NCBI GenBank assembly: GCA_900752195.1
Contig: CAADUJ010000013.1
Span: forward strand, 1 to 64,000
Reading direction: 5' to 3'
DNA: 64,000 nucleotides
Origin: an uncultured Negativicutes bacterium
GTDB taxonomy: Bacteria; Bacillota; Negativicutes; Veillonellales; Megasphaeraceae
The notes beneath the pieces were generated by a model. The model was not told where the DNA came from. It did not search any database and was given only the letters and a program-made list of their open reading frames with translations. Position numbers and translations under genes: made by a program. This document shows, in pieces, positions 17,124-24,406 of the stretch (position 1 is its first letter; each line of letters starts with the position of its first letter).

Positions 17124-18272
17124 ATGACTAGACATGATATGCGTTGGCGTATATACGCAGCAAAAACATTTTATTTTCTCAGTGGTTTTTCCTTCATGAC
17201 CTGGGCGTCCCTTATTCCTTTCTTGAAACATACCTTCCAGATCCCTGACGATCATCTCGGTATTCTCCTGTTGACGTTAGGCATAGGTGCCTTGTTGATG
17301 ATGGTCTTTGCCGGCACATTAGCCGCCCGTTTCGGCTGCCGTCGTTCTATGGCCGCTTCGGGTATCGCCATTTCCTCGTGTATCATTGCCTTGTCTTATA
17401 TGCCTTACTTTTATGGTGCCATTGCCATCGTCCTTTCCTTAGGCGCGTCCCTGGGACTTCTCGACGTCGTCATCAACATCAACGGCATCAAAATAGAACG
17501 GACATTGCGTACCCGCATCATGTCAGGCCTACAGGCATTATGGTCACTTGGTAGCTTCATGGGCGCCTTCTATTTTGCCACGCTTCTCCATCTAGGGCTC
17601 TCCTGGTATATCGTAGCCACGTCAAGTGCCCTTATCATATTAGGCCTTACGTTGTTCTTTGCACCCCATCTCGATGGAACGACATCACCAGAACAAGCCC
17701 ATTCCACACTATTTATGCCAAAAGGGGAAATCATCGTCATCGGCATCATTTGTGCCATTTACTTTCTCATCGAAGGTTCCATCGACGATTGGAGCGGTAT
17801 TTTCCTAACTAGCGAAAAAGGCCTTGATATTTCGCATTCCGGCATTGGTATCACTCTCTTTTCTGCGGCAATTTTTCTATCGCGCCTGCCGGGAGACACG
17901 ATTGTAAACCGCTTTGGCGCCAAAACTGTCTTGTGTACTACCCTTCCCATTGCCATGGCGGGATTTCTCATGCTCCTCCTGGCAAATCCCGGCCTCTTGT
18001 TGTATGTATCGTTCATCCTCATCGGTGTCGGCTGTGCCAATACGATTCCCATATTCTTTTCCTTGTTAGGAAAGCAGCGCATCATGCCTGTCAACGAAGC
18101 CGTATCAGCCGTCAGTGCCATTGGCTATGCCGGCATCCTGCTAGGTCCTGCAATTCTGGGTTTCCTTGGTCGGGCCTATTCCTTATATATATCCTATAGC
18201 TTCGTAACGTTCCTGCTCCTTTGTGTTGCCATCATAGCTATCAAGATGATCACATATTATACAGAATCGTAA
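17124..18272 (+). CDS. MFS transporter (YbjJ/FucP-like group)
   Basis: 382 residues, about 12 helices, short loops, no periplasmic domain. It is assigned to the MFS by overall topology and the ARFGCRRS loop (about residues 69-76), and it resembles the YbjJ/FucP-like branch of sugar or drug/proton carriers. The substrate is not inferable. It lies directly behind the structured RNA and terminator at 16964-17105, which could control it, and just before the nitrogenase-like operon, from which it is separated by its own terminator. Start supported by GAGGTGA five bases upstream. Confidence 0.82.
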   Translation: MTRHDMRWRIYAAKTFYFLSGFSFMTWASLIPFLKHTFQIPDDHLGILLLTLGIGALLMMVFAGTLAARFGCRRSMAASGIAISSCIIALSYMPYFYGAIAIVLSLGASLGLLDVVININGIKIERTLRTRIMSGLQALWSLGSFMGAFYFATLLHLGLSWYIVATSSALIILGLTLFFAPHLDGTTSPEQAHSTLFMPKGEIIVIGIICAIYFLIEGSIDDWSGIFLTSEKGLDISHSGIGITLFSAAIFLSRLPGDTIVNRFGAKTVLCTTLPIAMAGFLMLLLANPGLLLYVSFILIGVGCANTIPIFFSLLGKQRIMPVNEAVSAVSAIGYAGILLGPAILGFLGRAYSLYISYSFVTFLLLCVAIIAIKMITYYTES

Positions 18273-18310
18273 AAAGAGGTCTGGCGAAGTTTTTTGTCAG
18301 ACCTCTTTCC
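18271..18310 (+). terminator. Intrinsic terminator of the MFS gene
   Basis: AAAGAGGTCTG (18273-18283) pairs with CAGACCTCTTT (18298-18308), directly after the stop codon. Confidence 0.75.
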
Positions 18311-18312
18311 TC

Positions 18313-18341
18313 TTGTAAGTACAGGACAGGAAGGGTATACT
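18313..18341 (+). promoter_or_regulatory. Promoter of the nitrogenase-like operon
   Basis: TTGTAA (18313-18318), 17-bp spacer, TATACT (18336-18341), about 45 bp before the first start codon. It is a sigma-70 type signal; no -24/-12 sigma-54 element was seen here although rpoN lies nearby. Confidence 0.55.
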
Positions 18342-18385
18342 TTACATATATAAGAAACCAATCTGTATAAAGAAAGGATCCTCGT

Positions 18386-19735
18386 ATGATATACGAAAAT
18401 GAAATTCATCCGCATGTCCTCATCCCTAAGGTCAGTCCTGCGGGCGCGGAAACAGATATTGGTGATGCACAATATCCTAACCCCTTTTACATAGGGTTAG
18501 AATATAGTTCGCCTGCCCGAGGACACTGGACAATCGCCCATTCGCCGATGCTCATCCCCGAATGTCATGAAATTTATGTATGTTGTGCCTGCTGTCTCCA
18601 TGGTGTAGTTCTCTCAGCCGACGAAATTCCAGCTGGGGCCGACCGTTTTTCCATGGTTACCTTGACGAATGAAAACATCCTCAAGGGCGATTTAGAGAAG
18701 ATGATGATCGATGGTATCAGTCACATCATCGACGACATGCCCATAAAACCTAAATGCGTCGAAGGCTTTACAAGTTGTATGCAACATTTCCTGCATATCG
18801 ACTTGAACGTCGTCTACGGTACGTTACGCAAAAAATATCCCCGCATTGATTTTATCGATGGCTATATGATACCCACATTGCAGCGTCGCTATTCACCAGA
18901 CGTGCTGGGACGCCGTCAATTAACACGAGCCATTACGGAACAGCCGAAACGAAAAAAAGTCAACTATATGGTGAATTACTATCCTGTTGATTGTGATAAT
19001 GAATTATCGGACCTGCTCCTTAGAGAAGGCTGGGAAATCGGTGATTTTGCCGCCTGCCGCACGTACGAAGAATATAAAGATTTAGGTGCTGCCACGGTAA
19101 ATATCTATTTCCATGAAAATTCTAAACCTGCCGCCCTTGATTTACAACGCCGTCTGGGACAAAAACCGCTTTACCTGCCCTACTCCTTTACGTATCGTAC
19201 ATTGCGGGAGAACCTATCTAAAGCCGCTTCAGCATTACACGTACCTATGGTGGATTGTGCCGCGTGGGAAGCTCGTTGTGATGAACGGCTGCAAGCCTTG
19301 AAACAGGTTATACACGATACTCCCATTGCCATAGATTATACGGCAACGCCACGACCTCTGGGATTAGCACTTCTTCTCTTGCAGCATGGGTTTTCAGTCT
19401 ACGCCGTATACGTCGATGCTATTTCTCCAGACGAAAAGTATGAATTCTTCGCCTTACAGAAAGAGTACCCTTCCTTATCATTACGCTCGACAAAGCACTA
19501 TAAGAGACGCGTCCTTCCCAGAGACGATGCCCAGCAATATGGAAAAGTTCTCTGCATAGGCCAGATGGCCGCCTATTTCACAGGTTCTGACTATTTTGTC
19601 AACATCATCGAACACGGCGGTTTATACGGATACAGCGCTATTATAAAACTTTGCGACCAAATGGAAGAAGCCATGAAAGCTCCAAAAGATACACGCCATA
19701 TCATTCAAATCAAAGCCTGGGGGTGTCACGGATGA
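18386..19735 (+). CDS. Nitrogenase component 1-like protein (first subunit)
   Basis: 449 residues, a diverged member of the oxidoreductase/nitrogenase component 1 family (NifD/NifK/BchN/BchB/CfbD fold). It is assigned from weak overall similarity, from its position and from its cysteine layout. Cys60, Cys66, 67, 69 and 70 fall where the first and second cluster ligands of NifD/K are expected, and GFTSCMQHFLHIDL (Cys131) resembles the third. It would host an iron-sulfur cluster and bind an unknown substrate, reduced by the NifH-like protein encoded two genes later. It overlaps the next gene by ATGA, so the subunits are translationally coupled. The dense Cys-Cys-X-Cys-Cys patch is unusual for the family. 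Its true substrate is unknown. Confidence 0.65.
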   Translation: MIYENEIHPHVLIPKVSPAGAETDIGDAQYPNPFYIGLEYSSPARGHWTIAHSPMLIPECHEIYVCCACCLHGVVLSADEIPAGADRFSMVTLTNENILKGDLEKMMIDGISHIIDDMPIKPKCVEGFTSCMQHFLHIDLNVVYGTLRKKYPRIDFIDGYMIPTLQRRYSPDVLGRRQLTRAITEQPKRKKVNYMVNYYPVDCDNELSDLLLREGWEIGDFAACRTYEEYKDLGAATVNIYFHENSKPAALDLQRRLGQKPLYLPYSFTYRTLRENLSKAASALHVPMVDCAAWEARCDERLQALKQVIHDTPIAIDYTATPRPLGLALLLLQHGFSVYAVYVDAISPDEKYEFFALQKEYPSLSLRSTKHYKRRVLPRDDAQQYGKVLCIGQMAAYFTGSDYFVNIIEHGGLYGYSAIIKLCDQMEEAMKAPKDTRHIIQIKAWGCHG

Positions 19736-20973
19736 AACAAGCACAACGCGTTCTTTCTACATATGCCGTTGACCTCTTCGGCATGGCATCGACATTATAT
19801 GAATTAGGTGGCCTCATCATCATGCATGATGCATCAGGCTGCAATTCGACGTACGATACCCATGACGAGCCACGCTGGTACGATACACCGGGCATGGCCT
19901 ATATCTCAGGCCTTAATGAAACGGATACAATCCAAGGAAATGACAAGCGCCTCATCGACGATATAGCGGAAGCGGCACGAGAACTGAAACCGCGCTTCAT
20001 CGCCATCGGCGGAAGTCCCATGCCCAATGCCATCGGCACGGATTTTCATGCCATCGCCCGACTCGTCGAAAAGCGCACATCCCTGCCGACGATTGGCCTT
20101 CGTACTGACGGTATCCACAGCTATATTGCCGGTGGCGGTGCCGCCTATGTAGAATATGCCAGACGCTTTCTGAAACGGCCGACAAAAACGCCGGAACGCC
20201 CTATTACACGAGTCAATATCCTCGGTCTGACGCCGTTGGATTTTTCCGTCGTCGGCAATGCCACTACCATAAAAAAGCTACTAGAACATGAGGGTCTCGT
20301 CGTGCAAAGCTCGTGGTCCATGGGAGATACACCGGAACATCTGGCCACAGCTGCTGACGCCGACGTCAATGCTGTCGTATCGTCAACAGGGTTCCTGCTG
20401 GCTCAATATATGTGGCAGCAGTACCATATCCCCTACGTTTGCGGCATCCCTATAGGAGAAAAAGGAGCACAGCACTGGATAGCTGCCTTAAAATCCGGTG
20501 ATATGAGCTATTTGACAGGCCTTACGGGAACAGAAAAGATCAAGAAGGCTCAATCTTCCCTGGGAGACCTTAACGCCTGGAAAGTTCGTAAGGTCTATGA
20601 GGATACGCCGTGCCAGGTACTCCTCATCGGTGAACCGATTCAGATTCTATCCATGAAGGCGTTTCTCCAGTACGATATGGGCATACCCGATGTGCGTTTA
20701 TTATGTCCCATGTCAGATGCCCCACAAGTACTGACGACGCAGATGGAAATCGTCAGCGTCGAAGACGTAATCCGTCAGGAATGTAAAAAAGCTACCCATA
20801 TCATAGCGGACCCCATTTATGCACGTCTGTTACCAGACCAGCCGGAACGCTTCATATCATTCCCTCACGAAGCATATTCAGGACGCCATTATCGCAGTGA
20901 ACTGCCCTTATTCATCGGTCACCATGGAAACGACTGGCTCAACGGAGCCGGTATTATAAAGAAAAGAGGATAA
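19732..20973 (+). CDS. Nitrogenase component 1-like protein (second subunit)
   Basis: 413 residues from the ATG in the ATGA overlap (a longer upstream frame lacks a ribosome binding site). Clear family features: LYELGGLIIMHDASGCNSTYDTHDEPRW with one cluster cysteine (C37), the ELKPRFIAIGGSPMPNAIGTDF segment where nitrogenases have a conserved Cys but here Ser/Pro, and the C-terminal HEAYSGRH motif. The FeMo-cofactor ligands of NifD (a Cys and a His) are not recognisable. It therefore belongs with uncharacterised nitrogenase-like reductases rather than N2-fixing enzymes. It likely forms a heteromer with the preceding protein and receives electrons from the NifH-like product 2 bp downstream. 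Confidence 0.8.
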   Translation: MKQAQRVLSTYAVDLFGMASTLYELGGLIIMHDASGCNSTYDTHDEPRWYDTPGMAYISGLNETDTIQGNDKRLIDDIAEAARELKPRFIAIGGSPMPNAIGTDFHAIARLVEKRTSLPTIGLRTDGIHSYIAGGGAAYVEYARRFLKRPTKTPERPITRVNILGLTPLDFSVVGNATTIKKLLEHEGLVVQSSWSMGDTPEHLATAADADVNAVVSSTGFLLAQYMWQQYHIPYVCGIPIGEKGAQHWIAALKSGDMSYLTGLTGTEKIKKAQSSLGDLNAWKVRKVYEDTPCQVLLIGEPIQILSMKAFLQYDMGIPDVRLLCPMSDAPQVLTTQMEIVSVEDVIRQECKKATHIIADPIYARLLPDQPERFISFPHEAYSGRHYRSELPLFIGHHGNDWLNGAGIIKKRG

Positions 20974-20975
20974 TC

Positions 20976-21722
20976 ATGAAAAAAATCGCAATATACGGCA
21001 AAGGCGGTATCGGCAAATCGACGACGTCAGCCAATATATCGGCTGCCCTGGCATCGATGGGAAAGAAAGTCGTCCAGATTGGCTGTGACCCAAAAGCCGA
21101 TTCGACAATCAATTTACTCCACGGTATCCCGGTCGTACCCGTCATGGATTATTACCGCGATCATGACGAAGAGCCAGACTTTGAACACGTCGGCCGCGAA
21201 GGCTACGGCGGGGTGTTCTGTATTGAAACAGGCGGCCCTACGCCAGGACTTGGCTGTGCCGGCCGCGGTATCATAGCTACCTTCGATTTACTCGAAGAGC
21301 TCGAAGTATTTGAACGCATTCAGCCTGATGTCGTCGTATATGACGTCTTAGGTGACGTCGTCTGCGGTGGGTTTGCTGCTCCTATCCGTGAAGGCTATGC
21401 CAACGAAATCTATATCGTCACATCTGGCGAAAAGATGTCTCTCTACGCAGCTAACAATATCCATAAGGCTGTAGAAAACTTCAAGGACCGCGGCTATGCC
21501 CAGGTAAAAGGGCTTATTCTGAACCGCCGCAACATCGAACGAGAATACGAAAAAGTACAAGAATTTGCAGACCAATCCCATCTCCCTATCATTGCAGATA
21601 TTCCCCGCAGCGGCGAAATCCAACGCTGTGAAGAGCTCGGCAAGACTGTCGTCGAAGACGACCCGACCTTGCAGCTGAGCAAAATTTATATCGATCTTGC
21701 CAAGAAAATCATGGAGGACTAG
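20976..21722 (+). CDS. NifH-like ATP-dependent reductase (nitrogenase-like component 2)
   Basis: 248 residues, shorter than NifH (about 290) because the C-terminal end is trimmed. Everything needed for the Fe-protein reaction is visible: Walker A GKGGIGKS (8-15), GCDPKADST (36-44), and the two cysteines that bridge the subunit-shared [4Fe-4S] cluster at C94 (GLGCAGRG) and C130 (DVVCGGF). Arg97 matches the nitrogenase arginine used for ADP-ribosylation. A homodimer should pass electrons to the two upstream component 1-like subunits at the cost of ATP. Spacing of 2 bp from the upstream gene supports one operon. No nifE, nifN, nifB or nifV is nearby, so N2 fixation is very unlikely. Confidence 0.92.
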   Translation: MKKIAIYGKGGIGKSTTSANISAALASMGKKVVQIGCDPKADSTINLLHGIPVVPVMDYYRDHDEEPDFEHVGREGYGGVFCIETGGPTPGLGCAGRGIIATFDLLEELEVFERIQPDVVVYDVLGDVVCGGFAAPIREGYANEIYIVTSGEKMSLYAANNIHKAVENFKDRGYAQVKGLILNRRNIEREYEKVQEFADQSHLPIIADIPRSGEIQRCEELGKTVVEDDPTLQLSKIYIDLAKKIMED

Positions 21723-21725
21723 CGT

Positions 21726-22469
21726 ATGCTTTCTCTTACCACGTTGACGGCCCACATATGGCCCTTTCTCATCATCTTCATGGCCTCCCTTCTACAGGCC
21801 ATCACAGGATTCGGACTCGTCATCATTGCAGCGCCGTTGATGATGCTCTTTTACGATGTCAAAGTCACGGTTCTTATCATGGCCCTCATCGGTTGGACGG
21901 CCAGCGTGGTACAGCTGCCCTTCGTCTGGCGGGATAGTAACAAGAAGATGGTCCTCTACCTCGTGGCAGGATATATGGCCTCTCAATATATAGGTCTGAT
22001 GATCTATACGTCCATTCCCAACAGGTGGCTCAAGATAGCCATCGTCGTCTTCATCGTCATTTCCTTGTTGCTCCTGCGTTTTTCCCACTACCAATTCAGG
22101 CAATGTCCACGCAATACCGTGGCAACAGGGTTTCTCTCTGGTATTACAGCCGTAACGACCAGCATGGGAGGACCACCGCTGATCTTATATTTTGCCTATT
22201 CTCCTATGTCCCAGAACGAACTGCGCGGCACGTCGATTACGTTCTTTCTCTTAAGCGGGGCCCTCACGCTGGGAACCTATTTTCTCGGTGGCGTATCCCT
22301 TGACGTTGCCGCCAGCGAATCACGCTATCTCGTCCCTGCCATGATACTCGGCATCTTAGCCGGTCAGTGGCTCTACCCGCGCGTATCACCAGCTCTATTC
22401 CGGCGACTCTTAATGGGAACGTTGTATTTTATCTGTGCATACACGCTGTACCAGATTGCTACAACATAA
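21726..22469 (+). CDS. TSUP (TauE/SafE) family membrane permease
   Basis: 247 residues, about eight helices. The duplicated TSUP signature is visible: LLQAITGFGLVIIAAPLMMLF near residues 21-41 and FLSGITAVTTSMGGPPLILY in the second half. Characterised members move sulfite, sulfonates, sulfoacetate or similar small anions. It follows the NifH-like gene by 3 bp and is the last gene of that operon, so it probably imports the substrate or exports the product of the nitrogenase-like enzyme. This is the best clue that the enzyme handles a sulfur-containing or other small-anion compound, but TSUP function is broad. Confidence 0.85.
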   Translation: MLSLTTLTAHIWPFLIIFMASLLQAITGFGLVIIAAPLMMLFYDVKVTVLIMALIGWTASVVQLPFVWRDSNKKMVLYLVAGYMASQYIGLMIYTSIPNRWLKIAIVVFIVISLLLLRFSHYQFRQCPRNTVATGFLSGITAVTTSMGGPPLILYFAYSPMSQNELRGTSITFFLLSGALTLGTYFLGGVSLDVAASESRYLVPAMILGILAGQWLYPRVSPALFRRLLMGTLYFICAYTLYQIATT

Positions 22470-22487
22470 GCGTGTAAACGAAGACTA

Positions 22488-22548
22488 AACCCAAAGGAAT
22501 CCCTGCCAGATATATCGTTTATACCTCTGGCAGGGATTCCTTTGGGTT
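22488..22548. terminator. Long shared hairpin between convergent genes
   Basis: A perfect 23-bp stem (22488-22510 with 22526-22548) and a 15-base loop between the TSUP gene and rpoN. T-runs are poor, so it acts as a terminator only by virtue of stem strength, or has another role such as 3'-end protection. Confidence 0.6.
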
Positions 22549-22554
22549 ATAGTA

Positions 22555-23835
22555 TCATTCCTTTAAGCGCCTTCGTAAATGACTATTGGGAATGCGTAAT
22601 TTCATGCGAAATTTTGTAATCGTCCGTCGGGCAATAGAAATACCCTGATTCTGAAAGTACTGTGCCAGCACCTGGTCCGAATAGGGATGCCGAGGATCTT
22701 CGCCATCAATGACCTCTTTCAGTTCCTGTAAAATGACTTGATCCGACACGGTGTTTCCATTGCCGGCTGTCGAAGAAAAAGAACCGGCAAAGAAAGACTG
22801 GACTGATACGACGCGGCCTTCAACTAAGACGTACCGATTTCGGCAGACCCGGCTTACCGTAGCTGTACTGAGACCGGTTTCTTCAGCCACCTCATATTGC
22901 CGCAGTGGCATCAACGTTGCCGTATGCCGCAAATAGCCCTCTTGATGGGCGATGATACATGTCATGACCATCATGATAGAATGAAGGCGATACGCCAGGG
23001 CCGACTGCAGGTCGAGAAAGGCCCGCCGCGCCCGATGGACGTAGCTTCTTGTCTCGTCGTCGCCATCGTGCACGTATTGATCATATAAATCGTGACGAAA
23101 ATACACTTCTGGTAATACCTCCAGGGAGCGGACCTGAAAGGCATGATGCTCGTCTTCATATATCTCGATGTCCGGACGGATATAGACTTCCTCTGCCGAT
23201 ACCTGAGATACAGGCTGGAGGGACAAGGTTTTTAGAAAATCCCGTATGTTCCGCATATCGTCCCGTGTCAGAGACAACGCTTTTTCTATCTGACTCCATC
23301 GCCCTTTCAGAAAGGCATCATACTGACGTTTCAGGAGTTCTTCTGTTCCCTTTGGCACATCGTAGCGGCGCTGCGTCTGTAGGAGCAATGATTCGGCGAG
23401 AGTCCGCGCCCCGATTCCCGGCGGGTCCAGCGATTGAACGACCTTAAGTCCATCTTCAAGGGCCTCTAAAGGAAGGTCGTAGACATGGGCTAATTCGTCT
23501 AAGGCACCGGTAAAGAAGCCCCGTTCATCTAATGACTGGATAATAAGTCCCGCTGCGGCAAGAACCTTTTTTTCCAGTGTCATGAGACGGACCTGCTTCA
23601 AAAGGGATACTTCTAACGAATCCGCATGGTCTCTTGCATTTTCAATGGGCTTTTCCCGTCCTTCTCCACCAGCCCTCACGTCGCGGTACTGGATATCGAC
23701 GAGAGGATTCTTCGTCACTTCTTCATGGAGAAAATCGATGAGATCTTGCGACCGCAACGTAAGGAGCTGGATGGTGAGTTGCTGAATCTGCGTGACCTTT
23801 AATTTTTGCTCGAGCCGTAACGAAACCGTCCCCAT
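22555..23835 (-). CDS. rpoN: RNA polymerase sigma-54 factor
   Basis: 426 residues. The N-terminal activator-interacting region (LEQKLKVTQIQQLTIQLLTLRSQDLIDFLHEEV...NPLVDI) is followed by the core-binding domain. The C-terminal DNA-binding part includes the HTH around YEVAEETGLSTATVSRVCRNRY and the RpoN box ARRTITKFR (about 402-410; ARRTVAKYR is usual). It directs RNA polymerase to -24/-12 promoters with an AAA+ activator; no such activator is in this window. It follows nrdG by 9 bp with its ribosome binding site inside the end of nrdG, so it is probably the last gene of an nrdD-nrdG-rpoN unit. That linkage to anaerobic dNTP synthesis is unusual. Confidence 0.92.
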   Translation of the reverse strand: MGTVSLRLEQKLKVTQIQQLTIQLLTLRSQDLIDFLHEEVTKNPLVDIQYRDVRAGGEGREKPIENARDHADSLEVSLLKQVRLMTLEKKVLAAAGLIIQSLDERGFFTGALDELAHVYDLPLEALEDGLKVVQSLDPPGIGARTLAESLLLQTQRRYDVPKGTEELLKRQYDAFLKGRWSQIEKALSLTRDDMRNIRDFLKTLSLQPVSQVSAEEVYIRPDIEIYEDEHHAFQVRSLEVLPEVYFRHDLYDQYVHDGDDETRSYVHRARRAFLDLQSALAYRLHSIMMVMTCIIAHQEGYLRHTATLMPLRQYEVAEETGLSTATVSRVCRNRYVLVEGRVVSVQSFFAGSFSSTAGNGNTVSDQVILQELKEVIDGEDPRHPYSDQVLAQYFQNQGISIARRTITKFRMKLRIPNSHLRRRLKE

Positions 23836-23844
23836 AAACGCCTC

Positions 23845-24381
23845 CTAAGAAAGCATGGAATCAGGATTCCAGAGAACCACATCATGAGCCTTCAATGATG
23901 CCTGTACATCAATAGTACGTTGATTACGAGACCCCTTAAAGAGGAGGGTAATATCCTTTTCTTCTTCCTTGAATTCACCGTCTACAAGGACATCGATATA
24001 CGATAATAATTCTGTTGTCTCTGCTACAGTGCCTGCCATGCGCCCTAAAAGATCACGATCGTACAAGTAGCCTGTAAAGCACCAGATATCCTTATGGGGA
24101 TACGTCGTCCGAATCCGTCGGAGCAACGGCAGAAGGGCTTTTTGATTCACCGGTTCCATCGGTTCACCACCTAAAAGTGTAATTCCCTCGTAACAGGACT
24201 CGCCGAGAAGCTCGACGATCTTATCTTCCGTTTCCTGGGTGTAGTCCATGCCGTAATCAAAGTCCCACGTCATAGGATTAAAGCATCCCTTGCAATGGTG
24301 TGTGCACCCCGATACAAAAAGACTGAGACGCACGCCAGGACCATTGGCGATGTCGTATTCTTTGATTTCTCCGTACTTCAT
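23845..24381 (-). CDS. nrdG: Anaerobic ribonucleotide reductase activase
   Basis: 178 residues. Radical-SAM activase with CTHHCKGC (residues 26-33, the CX3CX2C cluster motif) after the GPGVRLSLFVSG lead-in, and TLLGGEPM binding S-adenosylmethionine. It makes the glycyl radical on NrdD. The gene lies 26 bp after nrdD on the same strand with its own AGGAGG, the usual nrdDG arrangement. Confidence 0.95.
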   Translation of the reverse strand: MKYGEIKEYDIANGPGVRLSLFVSGCTHHCKGCFNPMTWDFDYGMDYTQETEDKIVELLGESCYEGITLLGGEPMEPVNQKALLPLLRRIRTTYPHKDIWCFTGYLYDRDLLGRMAGTVAETTELLSYIDVLVDGEFKEEEKDITLLFKGSRNQRTIDVQASLKAHDVVLWNPDSMLS

Positions 24382-24406
24382 AGGTAAAATTCCTCCTCAG
24401 CAGGCG

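Noticed and set aside
18313..18385. A sigma-54 promoter for the nitrogenase-like operon, suggested by rpoN nearby
   Set aside because: No GG-N10-GC core was found upstream of the operon; a normal -35/-10 pair fits instead.
18386..21722. Reading the operon as true nitrogen fixation genes
   Set aside because: No cofactor ligands, no nifE/N/B/V, shortened NifH, and a single cluster Cys in one component-1 subunit.
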